Source: Cladorrhinum sp. PSN259 (lineage: Eukaryota > Ascomycota > Sordariomycetes > Sordariales > Podosporaceae). Taken from it: 64,000 bases of DNA. The position numbers and the translations under genes were made by a program. The stretch lies in NCBI GenBank assembly GCA_033725935.1, contig MU867072.1, positions 558,001 through 622,000 on the forward strand. The letters are read 5' to 3'. Each line of letters begins with the position of its first letter. The stretch's first letter is position 1. The notes under the pieces are model-generated. The model did not search any database. It was not told where the DNA came from and saw nothing but the letters and a program-made list of their open reading frames with translations. Positions 22,054-34,415 of the stretch are shown piece by piece.

Positions 22054-23091
22054 CTTGATTTCAGTCGGTGTGTAAGGACGGGAATTTTTCTGCGAGACGA
22101 GAGAGGACAGCTTTCTGTTAGTGAGATACGCGCAAGAAGGGGCCCGAGCCGGCGCGCATTGGGCAGCAATTGGATGAAGGTACGCACCAGAATTTCGGAG
22201 GCTCAAGGGCACAGAGATCAGTTGCGTCTGGGAGGCGGCGACGTAAGTGTTGAGACAAGATTGCGAAAGAATGGGAATGAAAAAAAAAAAAAAAATCAAG
22301 GTCCCGGCTTCGGCTATAGAGCAGCCCGAGACTCAACAAGTCCGGGCTCGACAGACGGCAGTCTCGCGCTAGAGGTACAGCGAACCCCCCTGTCGGCCAG
22401 TGCAGGCAGCCAGTGGGGGCGTGTCACCCACTCTCCGGGTGCCAGCTAGGACTTAGGACTGAGCGTGCTAGGATGCTCTTGTTCAACAAAGTCCCCAGAC
22501 CCAAAAAGCACCAATCATCAATCTCCCAAGATTGTTCAAAGTCGGCTCTGATTCGCCCAGTCTCCAGGAAAGCCGAGTAAGTCAGAAATGGATCAAGAAA
22601 TCGCCCGAAAATCTGCTGCAAAGAAAGGGGATGCGACCTGCCACTGCATCGCTCAACAACTTAGGGTATCCCTCGTCCAGTTTTCTCCATGTGAGTTCGC
22701 TGCAACTGAACGGCCACCTTTTTCCGGCGACCTTTACTCTACAAACGCTTTGGTGCTCGGTGTAACCACACACCGGCGACATTACAGTGGCTTCGTAAGC
22801 TTATCGGACAGATACCATCGGTGCAGCTTTTTTCTTTTTGTATTTTGCCCTCCATATCAGGCACTGTGAGCCAAACGGAGGAAGGGCACAACCGGAAGGG
22901 CCCCCGCACCGCCGACTCCGATAGCCGATTCCGACCCCGGATTCCGTGAATGACACCGGACTTTTTCTACACTACACACTTCTCAGAGCTGCTACATTTC
23001 CCCTTTTTCCATTTCAAGAAAACTATTTACGCCTGCTGCACCGTTATTACAAGACAGACAACCTAGTTAATACGTCAACCCGTCAACTCAA
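22054..23091. other. Promoter side of cytochrome b5 and 3' flank of capping protein gene
   Basis: About 1.04 kb. An A-run at about 22278-22294 lies about 230 bases upstream of the cytochrome b5 start, read as a T-run on the coding strand. No gene supported. Confidence 0.5.
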
Positions 23092-24172
23092 TCATCGCCT
23101 TGTGCTCCCGCCACCGATATCCTGTCCGAGTCTATAGCTGGCCACCTTGTCCCACTCAATCTTTTGTCTTGTAACAGGGAGTTGTCTCCTCAGTGCCTTG
23201 AATGCACCCTCGCTAAGGGTTGTGAAGCTGCGGTTGAGCTCCTCCTGGTATTTTTTCTCGGCGGCAGAAATCTCCTTGACGATACCGGCACCAGTGCCGG
23301 ATGCCGCTGTTGTGGACACGGGCTTGCTGGTCAGGAGACGCACGTTGCCGTCCTCGTAATAATGCACATCGACCTTGAGCGAGCCTTCGAGAGAGCTGGA
23401 CGAGGGGTCAAAGATGTATAGGGAGCGCCAGCGGCCGTTCCTATTGTGCACCTATGTTAGACTTGTGACCTTCTTCGCCCATGCGCAACACCAGAGTCAA
23501 CTGTACCAGAAGTTGTTGGGACTGTATTTGTTGGCAACAATGATGACGGCAACCTTGGAGTCATTTTCTATCGGGTAGGCACCGTAAGTTGCATTCGGAA
23601 AGTGCTCGGTGACGTAGGTTGAGAGCGTCTTTAGGATAGATTTTCTGTCGCCATATCAGTGCCCCTCTATTTCCGGATGGTGTAGGAGCCACCCTTACAC
23701 TAGGTCCTTCTGCTCGCCCTCCAGTACGTAGCTCTCGACTGCGCTCGCCTTCTGTGTGGCATGGTCAAATGCGAAGCTGGACGAGCTCTCGACATCGTAA
23801 TATCGGCCGTTGCCAAGGGAGCTGTGCGAGCTAATAATTACGGACTGACTGCTTCCCGGAAGCTTAACTGTCGCGAACTGTTCCTCGTTGTACTTTTCGA
23901 AGGCCGGGCCAAGCTCGCTGATCAGGTTGGGCTCTGAGATGGTCAAGGACTTGATATCTGATGGGTAATCGGTCAGGGCAGGTTCTCGAACGGATGGGTG
24001 GTAGGGGCGGCAAGGTAAAGGAGCTTGCCTGCGATAACGTCTGCCAGCTGGATAGGGGTTTGGGTTAGCAAGCTGTTGATGAGCTCAGAGCTCGGTCGGG
24101 CAGTGATGTGCTTACCTCGCCTGGGGGGGCGCCCTCAACGAAGGAGGAGACAATTGCCTGGCTTGATGACAT
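23092..24172 (-). CDS. cap1: F-actin-capping protein subunit alpha
   Basis: Five exons on the minus strand: 24116-24172, 24029-24047, 23699-23957, 23507-23644, 23092-23440; 273 residues. With its beta partner it binds actin-filament barbed ends at cortical patches and blocks growth. Seen: the N-terminal SSFVEGAPPGELADVIADIK, NKYSPNNFWNGRWRS in the middle, and the C-terminal signature LPVTRQKIEWDKV followed by YRLGQDIGGG, which are hallmarks of the alpha subunit. Exon 2 is only 19 nt. The intron after it (23958-24028) uses a GC donor (G|GCAAGC): this gives the conserved ADVIADIKSLT, whereas reading through reaches a stop within 20 codons. Length is normal for the family. Confidence 0.92.
24029..24047 (-). 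other. 19-nt microexon of the capping-protein gene, followed by a GC-AG intron
   Basis: The exon encodes LADVIA plus one base. Left flank on the coding strand: gctaac branch point and ATCCAG acceptor. Right flank: GCAAGC donor. Phases of all five exons close only with this arrangement. Confidence 0.82.
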
Positions 24173-24613
24173 GGCGGCGATCTGTAAATAGAACGGCTGA
24201 TTTTGTGTATACTGCACGCCTTTGTTAATGCTTCAATGTTAGGTCGCGGGCTTGTCCTGGGCAACAGCGGAACAGCCATTTTGATGGAGACCACGGATGC
24301 GGGGCACTGGTGGCACCCACGCGCAAACGGGGTGCCAAGGCCAGGATCTTGCCTGCCGTCAGGCACTTGTCAAACAAAGCTATTTTCATCCGACATCCGA
24401 CATTCTCTCCAACTGTACCTTGCAGATGCATTGACAGAAGTTTTGGGGGTAGAGACAAGTCGATATCGATTTCCCATCTCTACGCTATCTACACCAAAGA
24501 AAAACAAAATATGCAACACTAGATACTTGGTTCCGACAATTCGAAATCTTTCCATCAACGCCACGCTTGCTGTGCTTCTAGATGCTCTAATCGATACTGT
24601 CAACCAAAAGTCT
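24173..24613. other. Intergenic: 3' flank of E1 beta gene and promoter of capping protein gene
   Basis: 440 bases between two minus-strand genes. Nothing else seen. Confidence 0.5.
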
Positions 24614-25910
24614 TCAAAACCCAAGCACCTTCTTGATGTTATCATAAATTCCTAGGTAATCTCAAGTCAGTATCTTTTCACCTAGCTAGGACAGAACACA
24701 CAGAAAATCACTTACTCGCCACATCCGGCACGTTGAACTGCTCATACATCAACGGCATATGTATACTCCAGCCGGCAACCCGAGCAACTGGAGCTTCCAG
24801 CCTCACAAACGTTTCGGGATCCTCCTGAATAGCAGCTGCCACCTCGGCACCGACACCCGCATTAACCATGGACTCGTGAACCACAATGCACCTGCCAGTC
24901 TTCCTCACACTCTTCAGCACAGTCTCCTTATCCCACGGATATATAGTCCGCAAATCAATCAACTCAACCGAGATGCCCAGGTCCGTCTCAGCCTGCTTCA
25001 GCGCCGCCATACACTTATATAGCGGCTGGCCATACGAAACAATCGTCACATCGGACCCTTCCTTCAAAATCTCAGCCTTGGATAGCGGCAATTCATACGC
25101 CGCAGTCGGAACCTGCTCAACAGCTGCGCGGTACAGAATCTTTGGCTCCATAAATACACACGGATCATTGCTCCGTATGGCAGCCAGCAAAAGTCCCTTG
25201 GCCTGCAGCGGCGACCGGGGCATGATGACCCTCAGCCCGGGAATGTGCGTAAAGAGACTCTCAGGAGACTGAGAGTGGTACAGAGCGCCGTGGCCAACGC
25301 CACCGCAGGGCATTCGGACCGTCAAACCACCTGCACTGCGTCCGCATGCGCCGTCACGGTACCGGAACTTGGCTGCCTCGTTAACCATCTGGTCAAAGGC
25401 GGGATAGACATAGTCTGCAAACTGGATCTCGGCTACTGGACGCATCCCCTCTGCTGCGACGCCGATGGCAAAGCCCATGATTCCTTGTTCTGATAACGGT
25501 GTGTTGAAGACCCGGTCACCGCCGTAGGTTTCTGCCAGTTTTCCCGTGCAGCGGAACACTCCGCCAAAGGCGACATCTTCACCAAAGATTAGGACGGACT
25601 CGTCTTCTGCCAGGGCGGTAGCCAGCGCGTCGTTGATGGCTTGGAAGAGGTTCATGCGCTTCGTCGTGCCATTGCGGACTTCGGCCGGCAGTTCAGGGTT
25701 GTTCAATGCTGACTGGGAGGTTTGGGACAGTAAAGGTGTGGTTGCATAGTCTATTGCGAGGTTCAGTTTGGCATTGGGCGGAGCTGTAGAGTATCGTCTT
25801 CTCGAGGAGAGGAGGGCCGCTGGCAGTGCCGCATTGCGGGCGGACAAGATGGTTGCTGATGATATGCGTGTAAGTGCCCGAGAGACGGGGCGAATAGATG
25901 AGTTCCTCAT
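24614..25910 (-). CDS. Branched-chain 2-oxoacid dehydrogenase E1 beta subunit, mitochondrial
   Basis: Two exons on the minus strand: 24716-25910 and 24614-24651; 410 residues. With E1 alpha it forms the thiamine-diphosphate decarboxylase of the complex that degrades Val, Leu and Ile keto acids. The first 45 residues form an Arg/Ser/Ala-rich mitochondrial presequence with a likely cleavage area near RRRYSTAPP. Then come the transketolase-like pyrimidine-binding domain (FGEDVAFGGVFRCT, NTPLSEQGIMGFAIG) and the C-terminal transketolase domain (SYGQPLYKC, VVHESMVNAGVGAEV). FGEDVAFGGVFRCT separates it from pyruvate dehydrogenase beta. The small last exon restores VPDVARIYDNIKKVLGF at the C-terminus. 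It is divergent from the glucanase gene. Confidence 0.93.
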
Positions 25911-26794
25911 GGTAGGTGTCTCGTGAAAGGATCCAGTGTCAAAACGAAGAAGGTCTGCATTGTAAAGAAGGTGCAGACAACGAGCTTCTCAGAGACAAAC
26001 TTGAGGAGGTGTGCTGGATGACGCCGGGTTGTGCGGCTTGCAACGGCTTTGTCAGACCGTCCCATCTGTTGAACCGCCGACGGGCAGACCAGGGGTTCTG
26101 TTAGTGCAGGTTCCTAGAACTGAACTGCGTGGGGCCCCGCAGATGGCTTTCCTTCCCCGCGCTCAGACCCCAATTCTTTTTGTCTTTGCACATTCAACCA
26201 ATTCCCGGGACGAAAAACCGACAGGGGTTGGATGCTCAATTGGCATTCTGCAATTGCATGAGATCAACCGGCAGTGGTTGGCTACTTCATGGTGTATAAT
26301 CGTCCCAACCTGGCTTTTATAACTGCTTTCTTTAGCTCTTTCTCTGGTTCTGATGCTAGAAACGGGGTTGGGCAGCCGCTGGCGCCTCCTCAGCCTCCTA
26401 GTTGTATAGACTACACTAAATTTGGGGGGGATATCGTTACCCAGTCAACAATCGCGCACACCAGACTTTCAAACTGGAGCGCTCCGCAGTGCTTTGCGAC
26501 CTCTGGGCGCGCCAGGGTGGGTGGTTGGTGTCTGGCTTTCCAAGGAACGAATCAGAAAAATGACGTGGCCGAGACACTCTTCAAACTCGAAGACTTGAAT
26601 TCAATTGGTGTTTTATGTTTTAGTTTTTTGCCAGGTTTTTGCTGTGTAGTGGCGCGATTTGTTTATCACTTCAATTTTTGCAGCTATCACCGCATTTCCT
26701 GATCAACACAATGCGATCATCCCCCACACCGCATTTTCATTCCTAACCCGCCATTAACCACCACCACCACCACCACCACCACATAACCGAAAGT
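25911..26794. promoter_or_regulatory. Shared upstream region of E1 beta (-) and membrane glucanase (+) genes
   Basis: 884 bases between divergent starts; promoter role inferred from position. It ends in a CCA trinucleotide repeat (26758-26782) about 12 bases before the glucanase ATG, so the repeat is in its leader. Confidence 0.5.
26758..26782 (+). repeat. CCA trinucleotide repeat in the glucanase leader
   Basis: About eight CCA units just upstream of the ATG at 26795. Confidence 0.8.
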
Positions 26795-29538
26795 ATGCCC
26801 CGCGACCCCTCCTCCGGTCCCGAGTACCGCGACCGCACAAATCGCTACTCCTCCCACGACGGAGATCGAGATCGAGATCGCAGTCGTCCTCCCCGCGCGC
26901 ACCGTTCCCGCCATCGCTCGACGGGAGGAGGTCAGGACCATGACCGAAACGCAGATACTACCGACGCCGAGCGGGAAGAGCGCAGGCGCAAACGTCGCAG
27001 TCGGGCTGATTCTTCCTCTGCTCCCTCTGCAAACAATCCGTTATCCGCTGCTGCGCTTGCGCAGCTGAATAAATCGAACCTAAAAGCCGGTGTAAAAGCG
27101 GGTCCAGTCAGGGAAGGGGAACGAACTCCTAGGGATAGGACGCGGGAGCGGGAGAGGACGAGGGAAAGGGGGGTAGGAGGAGGAAGAGGAGCAGGTGGCG
27201 GAGAAAGGGAAAGGACTAGAGAACGTGGTGGCACGGGAGAAAGAGATCGTACGAGGGAACGAGAACGCGCTGCGAGGGACAGTGATAGAGAGAGGGAAAA
27301 TGGACGGCGCGAGAGGACTAGGGAAAGGAGCCGTACTGCGGCGGGAGCGGGGATAGCGGCGGCGGGGCTGGCAGCGGCAGCGGCAGCGGCAGCGGGGTAC
27401 GAAAGTGATCGGAAGAGGGCGAGGGAGCGCACCAGTCATAATGCTGCCAGGGGTGGGTATGAAGTTATTGATGTTGAGCCTGATGAAGCGCTGGATTCGC
27501 CACCTATTAGGAAGAAGACGAGGGGAAGAGAAGAGGAGAGACGGAGGGAAAGGGATAGGGATAGGGGACGGGTGGTCAGTGGCGCGATGATGGAGGAAGG
27601 GAGAGTTACGAATCGGGGCGGGTGGAAGTTGAGAGGGGGCTTTGCTGGTTTGGGCGGGTATGGTGGGCAAGCGCCGACGGAGAGCGAAGAGAGTATGTTG
27701 GGACGAATGAGAGGAGGAAGGAAGGTGGTGCAAGAGGAGGAGTTGTGGAATGGAAAGCCTGCGCCTTGGTATAAGAAGAGGAAGAATTTATGTGAGTGCA
27801 GCTTCAGTCAGCAAATAAAGGAGAGAGAAAATACTGACGGGGGGCAGGTATATTGATTTGGGTTTCTGTGGTGGTGTTGATAATCATCATCATCGTTGCG
27901 GCCGTTGTGGTCCCCAATTCGAAAAAAAAGGGCGGCGATGACAAGGGTAAAGGGAGCAGCAGTGCGGGAAGCGGTGGCGGAAAGGGGTTGGCTGGTATTG
28001 CACCAGGCAGTATTCCCGCGGGTGCACCCTCATGGTTGAATCCGTTTGTGTGGGCCAACACGGATGACTTCAACTTGACTTATACGGACGAAACGGTGGG
28101 CGACCTGCCAATTATGGGACTGTATACCGACTGGGACGATTCTGCAAAGGCAAACAGTAGAGTTCCAGCGCTGAAGGATCCTTGGGGCGACTACTCGAAA
28201 CGGCCGGCAAGGGGCGTGAATGTGGGTGGATGGTTATCTCTCGAGCCTTTCATCACGCCCTCGCTGTTCAATTACGCCGGAACGTTGGAGATAGTGGACG
28301 AGTACACGCTCTGCAAGTATCTTTCCGCGCGCTGCGAACAGGTCCTGGAGAAACACTACGCCACATTCGTAACTGAAAACACTTTTAAAGAGATTGCAGA
28401 CGCAGGACTGGACCACGTCCGGATCCCATTCTCTTACTGGGCTGTTCAGGTCTACGACGGAGACCCATATGTATTCCGCACCTCGTGGCGGTATCTTCTT
28501 CGCGCGATCGAATGGTGCCGCAAGTACGGTCTGCGAGTGAACCTTGACGTACACGGTCTTCCTGGCAGTCAGAACGGATGGAATCATTCAGGTCGTCTCG
28601 GCGCCATCGGCTGGCTCAACGGCACAGACGGAAACACCAATGCTCAACGTGCGTTGGATCTGCATGACAAGTTATCCAAGTTCTTCGCTCAGCCACGCTA
28701 CAAGAACATCATCTCGCATTATGGACTTGCCAACGAGCCAAAGATGACGGTCCTTTCGGTCCCGGCTGTCTTGCAGTGGACCACCGATGCTTACAACCTT
28801 GTACGCAAGAACGGAGTCAAAGACGCCATGATTGTCTTTGGCGATGGGTTCAGGGGTCTAGAAAATTGGCAAGGAGAACTTCAAGGCCTCAGCAACGCTG
28901 TATTGGACGTACACCAGTACGTCATTTTCAACGAGGCACTAATCACCTACAATCATTCGCAAAAAGTCAAGTTCGCCTGCGAAGGATGGACGAAGCAGAC
29001 GCTGGAAAGCATGGACCGTAGCACGGGGTATGGACCTACCATTGTTGCCGAGTGGTCTCAAGCCGATACCGACTGCGCGAAGCATCTGACGAATGTCGGC
29101 TGGGGTAATCGGTGGACGGGCACATACCGAACGGGAAATCCAGCAGGCATAGGGGATGTCACCGAGCCGATGTGTCCGACGCAGGATAAGAGGTGCAGCT
29201 GTGACGAAGCCAACGCCGATCCGAGCAGGTGGAGCTCGTCTTATAAGAAGTTTCTGAAGATGTTTGCGGAGGCGCAGATGTCAAGCTTTGAGAAGGGGTG
29301 GGGATGGTTTTACTGGGTTTGGGATACAGAGAGCGCGTAAGTCATCACTTTTCCATTTTGCCCACGGACTATATATACGAGCGAAGGCAAGTTTGCTGAC
29401 ATTTACTGGGATAGACCACAATGGAGTTACAAAAAGGGCCTGGCGGCTGGCGTGTTGCCTGCAAAGGCTTACGAGCGGGAGTTTAACTGCAAGATATCGG
29501 ATATCCCGAGCTTTTCGGACTTGCCAGAGTATTACTAA
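26795..29538 (+). CDS. exgD: Membrane-anchored exo-beta-1,3-glucanase, GH5 (ExgD-type)
   Basis: Three exons: 26795-27791, 27848-29336, 29415-29538; 869 residues. Residues 1-332 are a hydrophilic region with repeats such as RERERTRERG, and no signal peptide. A strongly hydrophobic segment (about 334-355, LIWVSVVVLIIIIIVAAVVV) begins where exon 1 meets exon 2, then a Gly/Ser linker and a GH5 domain (about 425-850). This is a type II membrane topology with the enzyme outside. Catalytic acid/base Glu628 lies in LANEP and nucleophile Glu733 in VAEWS; RIPFSYW and DVHGLPGSQNG are typical of fungal exo-beta-1,3-glucanases. It releases glucose from cell-wall beta-1,3-glucan. Splicing is required to join cytoplasmic tail and anchor: unspliced reading stops at 27856. 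Confidence 0.92.
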
Positions 29539-31688
29539 GGCGAGACTATGGTATGTTGTAACGGGGATGGTTGTGCATACATATCATTGGGGTTGGTTTT
29601 GAATATGGTGTTGTTGGTGCGACTTTGTCTATTTTTTTTTCTGCGACGGAGTTGGGGAGTATTTTGAAGCATTTAGGGGGGTAACACGACCATATACATA
29701 TGCATCGGCAAATTCATAGAGGTACATGTACACGACAGCATCTGTCGTATGACTTGGGATGATGAGAAACTCTCCGACTTGAAAAGAAAAAAAGGCGGAG
29801 GAGGACGAAGTTGTTTTTATTTTGTTTGTATTTAGAGAAATGATTTTTTGCATGTATATACAAATCTGGAACAGCATATATTGAATATACACATTACTCA
29901 AGATAGATGGTTTTATAAAAACGGCGTTCTCCGAAAGTCCAAGATATTTTTATGTAGCTGCCGGTACTTATCCCGGATCAAATGCCGGGGCTTTCATCTA
30001 CACTACATCAAACGGGAGATTCGCTCCGAACCTCGGGAGTTGCGAGCCAAGGGGGGGGGCAAATACCGAACCATGCCGGCCTAATTATTTCGTATTCTGA
30101 ATATGTATACGTTATAGGTACCGTACAACTCTTCGAATAACTTGAAGTCGGGGATAACTCGGTTCTGGCGCTAACATTATCTCCGAGTTTTCGTTTTCAA
30201 CTCTGTTCGTATAAAGTCATGCATAGTAAGAAAAGGGCGGGCGGGCGGTAGCTCGCGTTTATCTCGCTGTTTGTAAACCCATAAATAGTCTTTGTAAAGT
30301 TGCAGTAGGTAGTAGTAGATAACTCGCTGCTGATTGATCTACCAACCCCGAAAAAAAACCCAGACATGGGCTATTAGTGATGGTCAAGGGTTGGTTGGGG
30401 GCTGTGTTGCCTGTCGTGCATGTCGTTTGCATCTGTCATCATCTCTTTCTCATCCATCCCTTGTCCATGAGAAGAAGGAAAGGAACCCCCCTTCCCCCGC
30501 TTTTTTTTTCCCGCAACAACCCACAAAAATGCACGTGTCATTGGCCATTTGCTGGCCCCTGGGGGCTGGTTCCTGGGAGGGGGGATGTAGTTGCCCTCGT
30601 GATCCAATGGGATTAGTGTTGGTAGTGTGGGCGGGTAACAGGTCCATTGAAAGGGAAAAGCATTTTCCTCGCGACGGCTTCTCGATGATGACATTTCCAT
30701 CCTCCCCTGGCTTTTCGTTGCTTGCTTTGTCACCGCCACCACCACGGTTTCCACGTTTCGTAACGGTTAGTGTAGTTTACACTAATTTTATCCCCGAGGG
30801 AGTGACGGGAGAGAATCACTTCCATTATCATGGACTGATAATAATTTACCGAAAGGAATTTACCGAACACCTGTGACATCAGAACAAAGCTTTCCCTCTC
30901 TCGTTTGACAAAAGAAAAGACGGGAGGAGGGAGGTGTCAAGCAGGGCTAATTACCCTGAAGCTTTTTGCCATCGACTTGTATGTAGTGTATATCCAACGG
31001 GAATAATGAATTCGGTGTCAAAGCTACTTGTAATCGGCCGTAGCAAGGTCCCATATTTTCAAGTCCCTTTCTGTAAAAAAAAAAAACATGACGCTTGGTC
31101 CTCAATGTTACAATGAAGTTGGATCCTTCTCCCACACCACCATCACCTATTCAGTGTTAGACTGAAAAAAAGCATCCATTGCTCACTCAGAACAACATCG
31201 GCAGTCGGCATCATCCACTGCAGAACGAAGAGGAGCAGGGGGAAAGAGGGACACTTTCCTTATTTGGAAGAACTTCTCCAAACAAGATGGGTTAAGAAGG
31301 CAGTAACCTCCCACACCATTTGGGAATGTTTTCTTTCTTGGCTTTCCATTACTTAAAGTACCTTGAATATATTTTGTTTTTTGTTCCCAAGAAGTAAGGG
31401 GAATGATTATTGATCGTCAGTAACACCGATATCATCCACACCATTCTCGGACCGTCCGAATGAGAAGTTGAGAAAAAGAAGACTTCGCCAAAATACATCA
31501 CGTCATTCATGTCAAAGCCCTCAGTTCCCAATTCGCACATAAGGAACTCGCCAATTTGATACCCCCAGTCCGTTAGGCAGTATCACATACACCGAAAGTA
31601 AAAATATAAGGTGATATAAAAGTGAGAACGAATATCGGCGCCGGCAGAAAAGAGGAGCTACCACACAGTCAACAAGAAAGAACGAAAC
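29539..31688. other. 2.1 kb stretch without a supported gene
   Basis: It holds the 3' flank of the glucanase and the upstream region of the MFS transporter. Frames of up to 180 codons at 30334-30876 are full of low-complexity Pro/Phe and show no domain. A-runs occur near 30350 and 31075. Confidence 0.5.
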
Positions 31689-34415
31689 ATGAACGAAAAG
31701 GACCTCGAGAAGGGGGTATCCAACCCTCCGCCAGACCACCCCCACGATAAAGAGTCAACAAGATCTAGCTCTGCAACCTCTCAAATATCAGTGACCGAAG
31801 ACTCGGTCAAGGGTGGCAAGTTCGAGCCTATACGTCCTTCAACGGCAGCGTCAGCACTCCACAACAGATCAAGCTGCAACACACTGCACCGGGAGCGTTC
31901 CAACAATGGATACGGCGTCGACAACCTCGTCGACTCCGACTTAGAACCGGATGTCACCCCGGGCCCGATAACCTCCCGCGACGGTGACACTGCTGAGATC
32001 GACCCTTATGAAGTAGCCTGGGTCAACGGCGACCTTGATCCTCTCAACCCACGGTCCCTCCCTTCATGGAGGAAGTGGCTCATCATCATCATCACCTCCA
32101 TCGGGTCCTTTTGCGTGTATGTCTCCTGATACTCACCTCCCTGCCCACTCTTATCCTCATGTCCCATGCTTCACCCACACCTTCACCTACCGATCCTCAC
32201 TGGTGACGCCCTTTCTCATCACTCCTAGCAGATACTAACCAACACACTTCTAGAACCCACGGCTCAGCAATTTATACGGCCTCCTACGGTCCCATGATCC
32301 CAGAATTTCACACAACTCGCCTAGTAGCAACCCTAGCCCTGTCCTCCTACGTCCTCGGTATAGCTTTGGGGCCGTTTTGGTCACCGCTAGCAGAGTTCTA
32401 CGGCCGGAGACCAATCTACATTGCTTCTTTCGTCGCCTTCATCATTTTCGTCATTCCTTCCGCGCTCGCCAAAAACATCCAGACGATGATCGTCGTTCGG
32501 TTTTTTCAGGGCTTGGCCGGCTCAGCTTTCTTGAGCGTATCTGGAGGAACTGTAAGTGACCTGTTCACCAGAGACAACATGTTGATGCCCATGGCTGTGT
32601 TTTCGCTGTCTCCATTCATCGGGCCCAGTACTGGACCATTGATTGGTGGATTGTTTGTTATGTACAGCGGTGATTGGAGGTGGATGCATTGGTATTTGAT
32701 GGCGTTGGGAGGGGCGACGTTGTTGGGACTTGCCGTTGGGGTGCCCGAGACCTATCGTAAGTTTCTCTGCGAGGACTATAGGAGATTAAATGGCGAAACT
32801 AGTTGGCTAACGGATGAGAAACAGATCCGGTGTTGTTGGCAAGAAAGGCAAAGAAACTTAGGAAGGAAACGGGCGATGAACGATATTACGCACCGATTGA
32901 GCGGTCGACGAGATCGATTCCTGTGACGGTTGGACTGTCCCTGTTGAGGCCCTTCCAGATTCTGCTTCATGAGCCAATGGCTGTGATTCTGAACGTGTAC
33001 ACGGCTGTGCTGCTTGGATTGCTGTACCTGTTCTTTGGAGCCTTCCCACTGATCTTCAGGACGAACCACGGATTCAACCTCTGGCAGGTTGGGCTGACCT
33101 TCACGGGCCTTTTGGTATCAATGGTCCTGGCGTGCGCACTCACTCCAGTCTGGGACCGTGTGAGGCACTGGTTGAGGGAGAAGCGACTGAGAGAAACCGG
33201 GGAACTGAGGGACGAGCCTGAGGACCAATTGCCCCAGGTCATTTTCGGTGCTCCGCTGATCACTGGAGGTCTGTTCTGGTTTGGGTTCACGAGCACCCCG
33301 GATATACACTGGATTGTGCCGCTTGTTGGCTCGGCTGTGTTTGGACTTGGGTAAGTCGCTGTCCTCTCCACATTCTTGAAGATCTCTGCATGTGTTTGTT
33401 TCTGTTTCTGTGGGGTTGCGAAGAGGGAAGGGGAGGGTTGAACCAAGATCTGTGTGGATGTACGATCCTCACCCGTATCACGGTAGACGGGCATGATCTG
33501 CGGGTGCGGGGACCAAAAGGGGGAGGAGGTCAAGAATGCGGCGAATTGACCCCGGATCGCGGCACCGGAAGGGGACCTTATCCGGCCGGTAGTCCGACCT
33601 CCCTCTGCTGGTCTCCCAACCGAGGAGCGCATGAACAGCAAGGCGCGGCTGTCCTCGAGGGCAGAACGCCTGACGATAGACGCGTCGTTTCTGCATCTTT
33701 ACGCAAGCTCCCAGGGGCCCTACCACCCCCCCTTCCTTTACTAATTGCTTTGTCAGAGTCATATGAGCAGTTGCCCCGACTGGCTATCTTGTGATCTCGC
33801 AAATCCGGCTCATGCAAGACTCATGCAGCTAACCGGTTGTCTCGCAGCATGTCGTTCGCTTTCACAGGCGTCTTTACTTTCCTGGTGAGTGTTGCCCCAG
33901 ACGTCCCAGCAAGGAGAAAAAGAGAAACAACCAGGCTTGTCTGAGGATACACAGGCAGGCTTGGCTTGTGGCGCCCCAGGCCCATCACCGAGCAAATGTA
34001 TTGGACAGAGTCCGAAGAATGATGCTGATACGAGTTGGTGGCTTGTTTGTGTAGGTGGCCGCCTATCCGCGATATGCAGCGAGCGCCCTGGCGTCCAATG
34101 CCTTGGTACGATGCTCATTTGCAGGTAAGTCTTGTCTCTGAATCTGCGGCTGCCACGACGTGTCGTTGCGTGCTCAGCTGGATTGGCCTGGATATTATCC
34201 GTGGCGTCCGTTGCTTCGTGGCCTGACCATTATGGCTAACTTTGGACACAGCCGCCTTCCCACTCTTTGGGTATCAGATGTATGAGGAGCTTGGCTTCCA
34301 ATGGGCGACGGGCTTGTTGGCATTCATAACCCTGGCTCTCTTGCCGTTCCCCTACATCTTCTTCCGCTACGGCAAGAAGATACGAGCCAGGAGTAGATTC
34401 GCAACAACTTCCTGA
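31689..34415 (+). CDS. MFS drug:H+ antiporter (DHA1, 12 membrane segments)
   Basis: Six exons: 31689-32116, 32254-32756, 32825-33350, 33848-33884, 34055-34124, 34252-34415; 575 residues. About 130 hydrophilic, Ser/Thr-rich N-terminal residues precede the first membrane segment. Motifs: VNGDLDPLNPRSLPSWRKW before segment 1 (the DPxNP-W pattern of DHA1 pumps), FWSPLAEFYGRRPIY (motif A), VVRFFQGLAGSA (motif B), SPFIGPSTGPLIGG (motif C) and PETY ending segment 6. The C-terminus FPYIFFRYGKKIRARSRF is basic. It likely exports drugs, polyamines or metabolites at the plasma membrane; the substrate cannot be read from sequence. Intron 4 (497 nt) is long for this window and contains no frame of note. 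Exon 4 is 37 nt. No biosynthetic cluster surrounds it. Confidence 0.9.

Noticed and set aside
26932..27432. Long antisense frame opposite the glucanase tail
   Set aside because: Mirror of the Arg/Glu repeat coding sequence; a shadow of the real gene.
30334..30876. 180-codon open frame on + strand between glucanase and MFS genes
   Set aside because: Low-complexity, no domain, no leader or conserved features.
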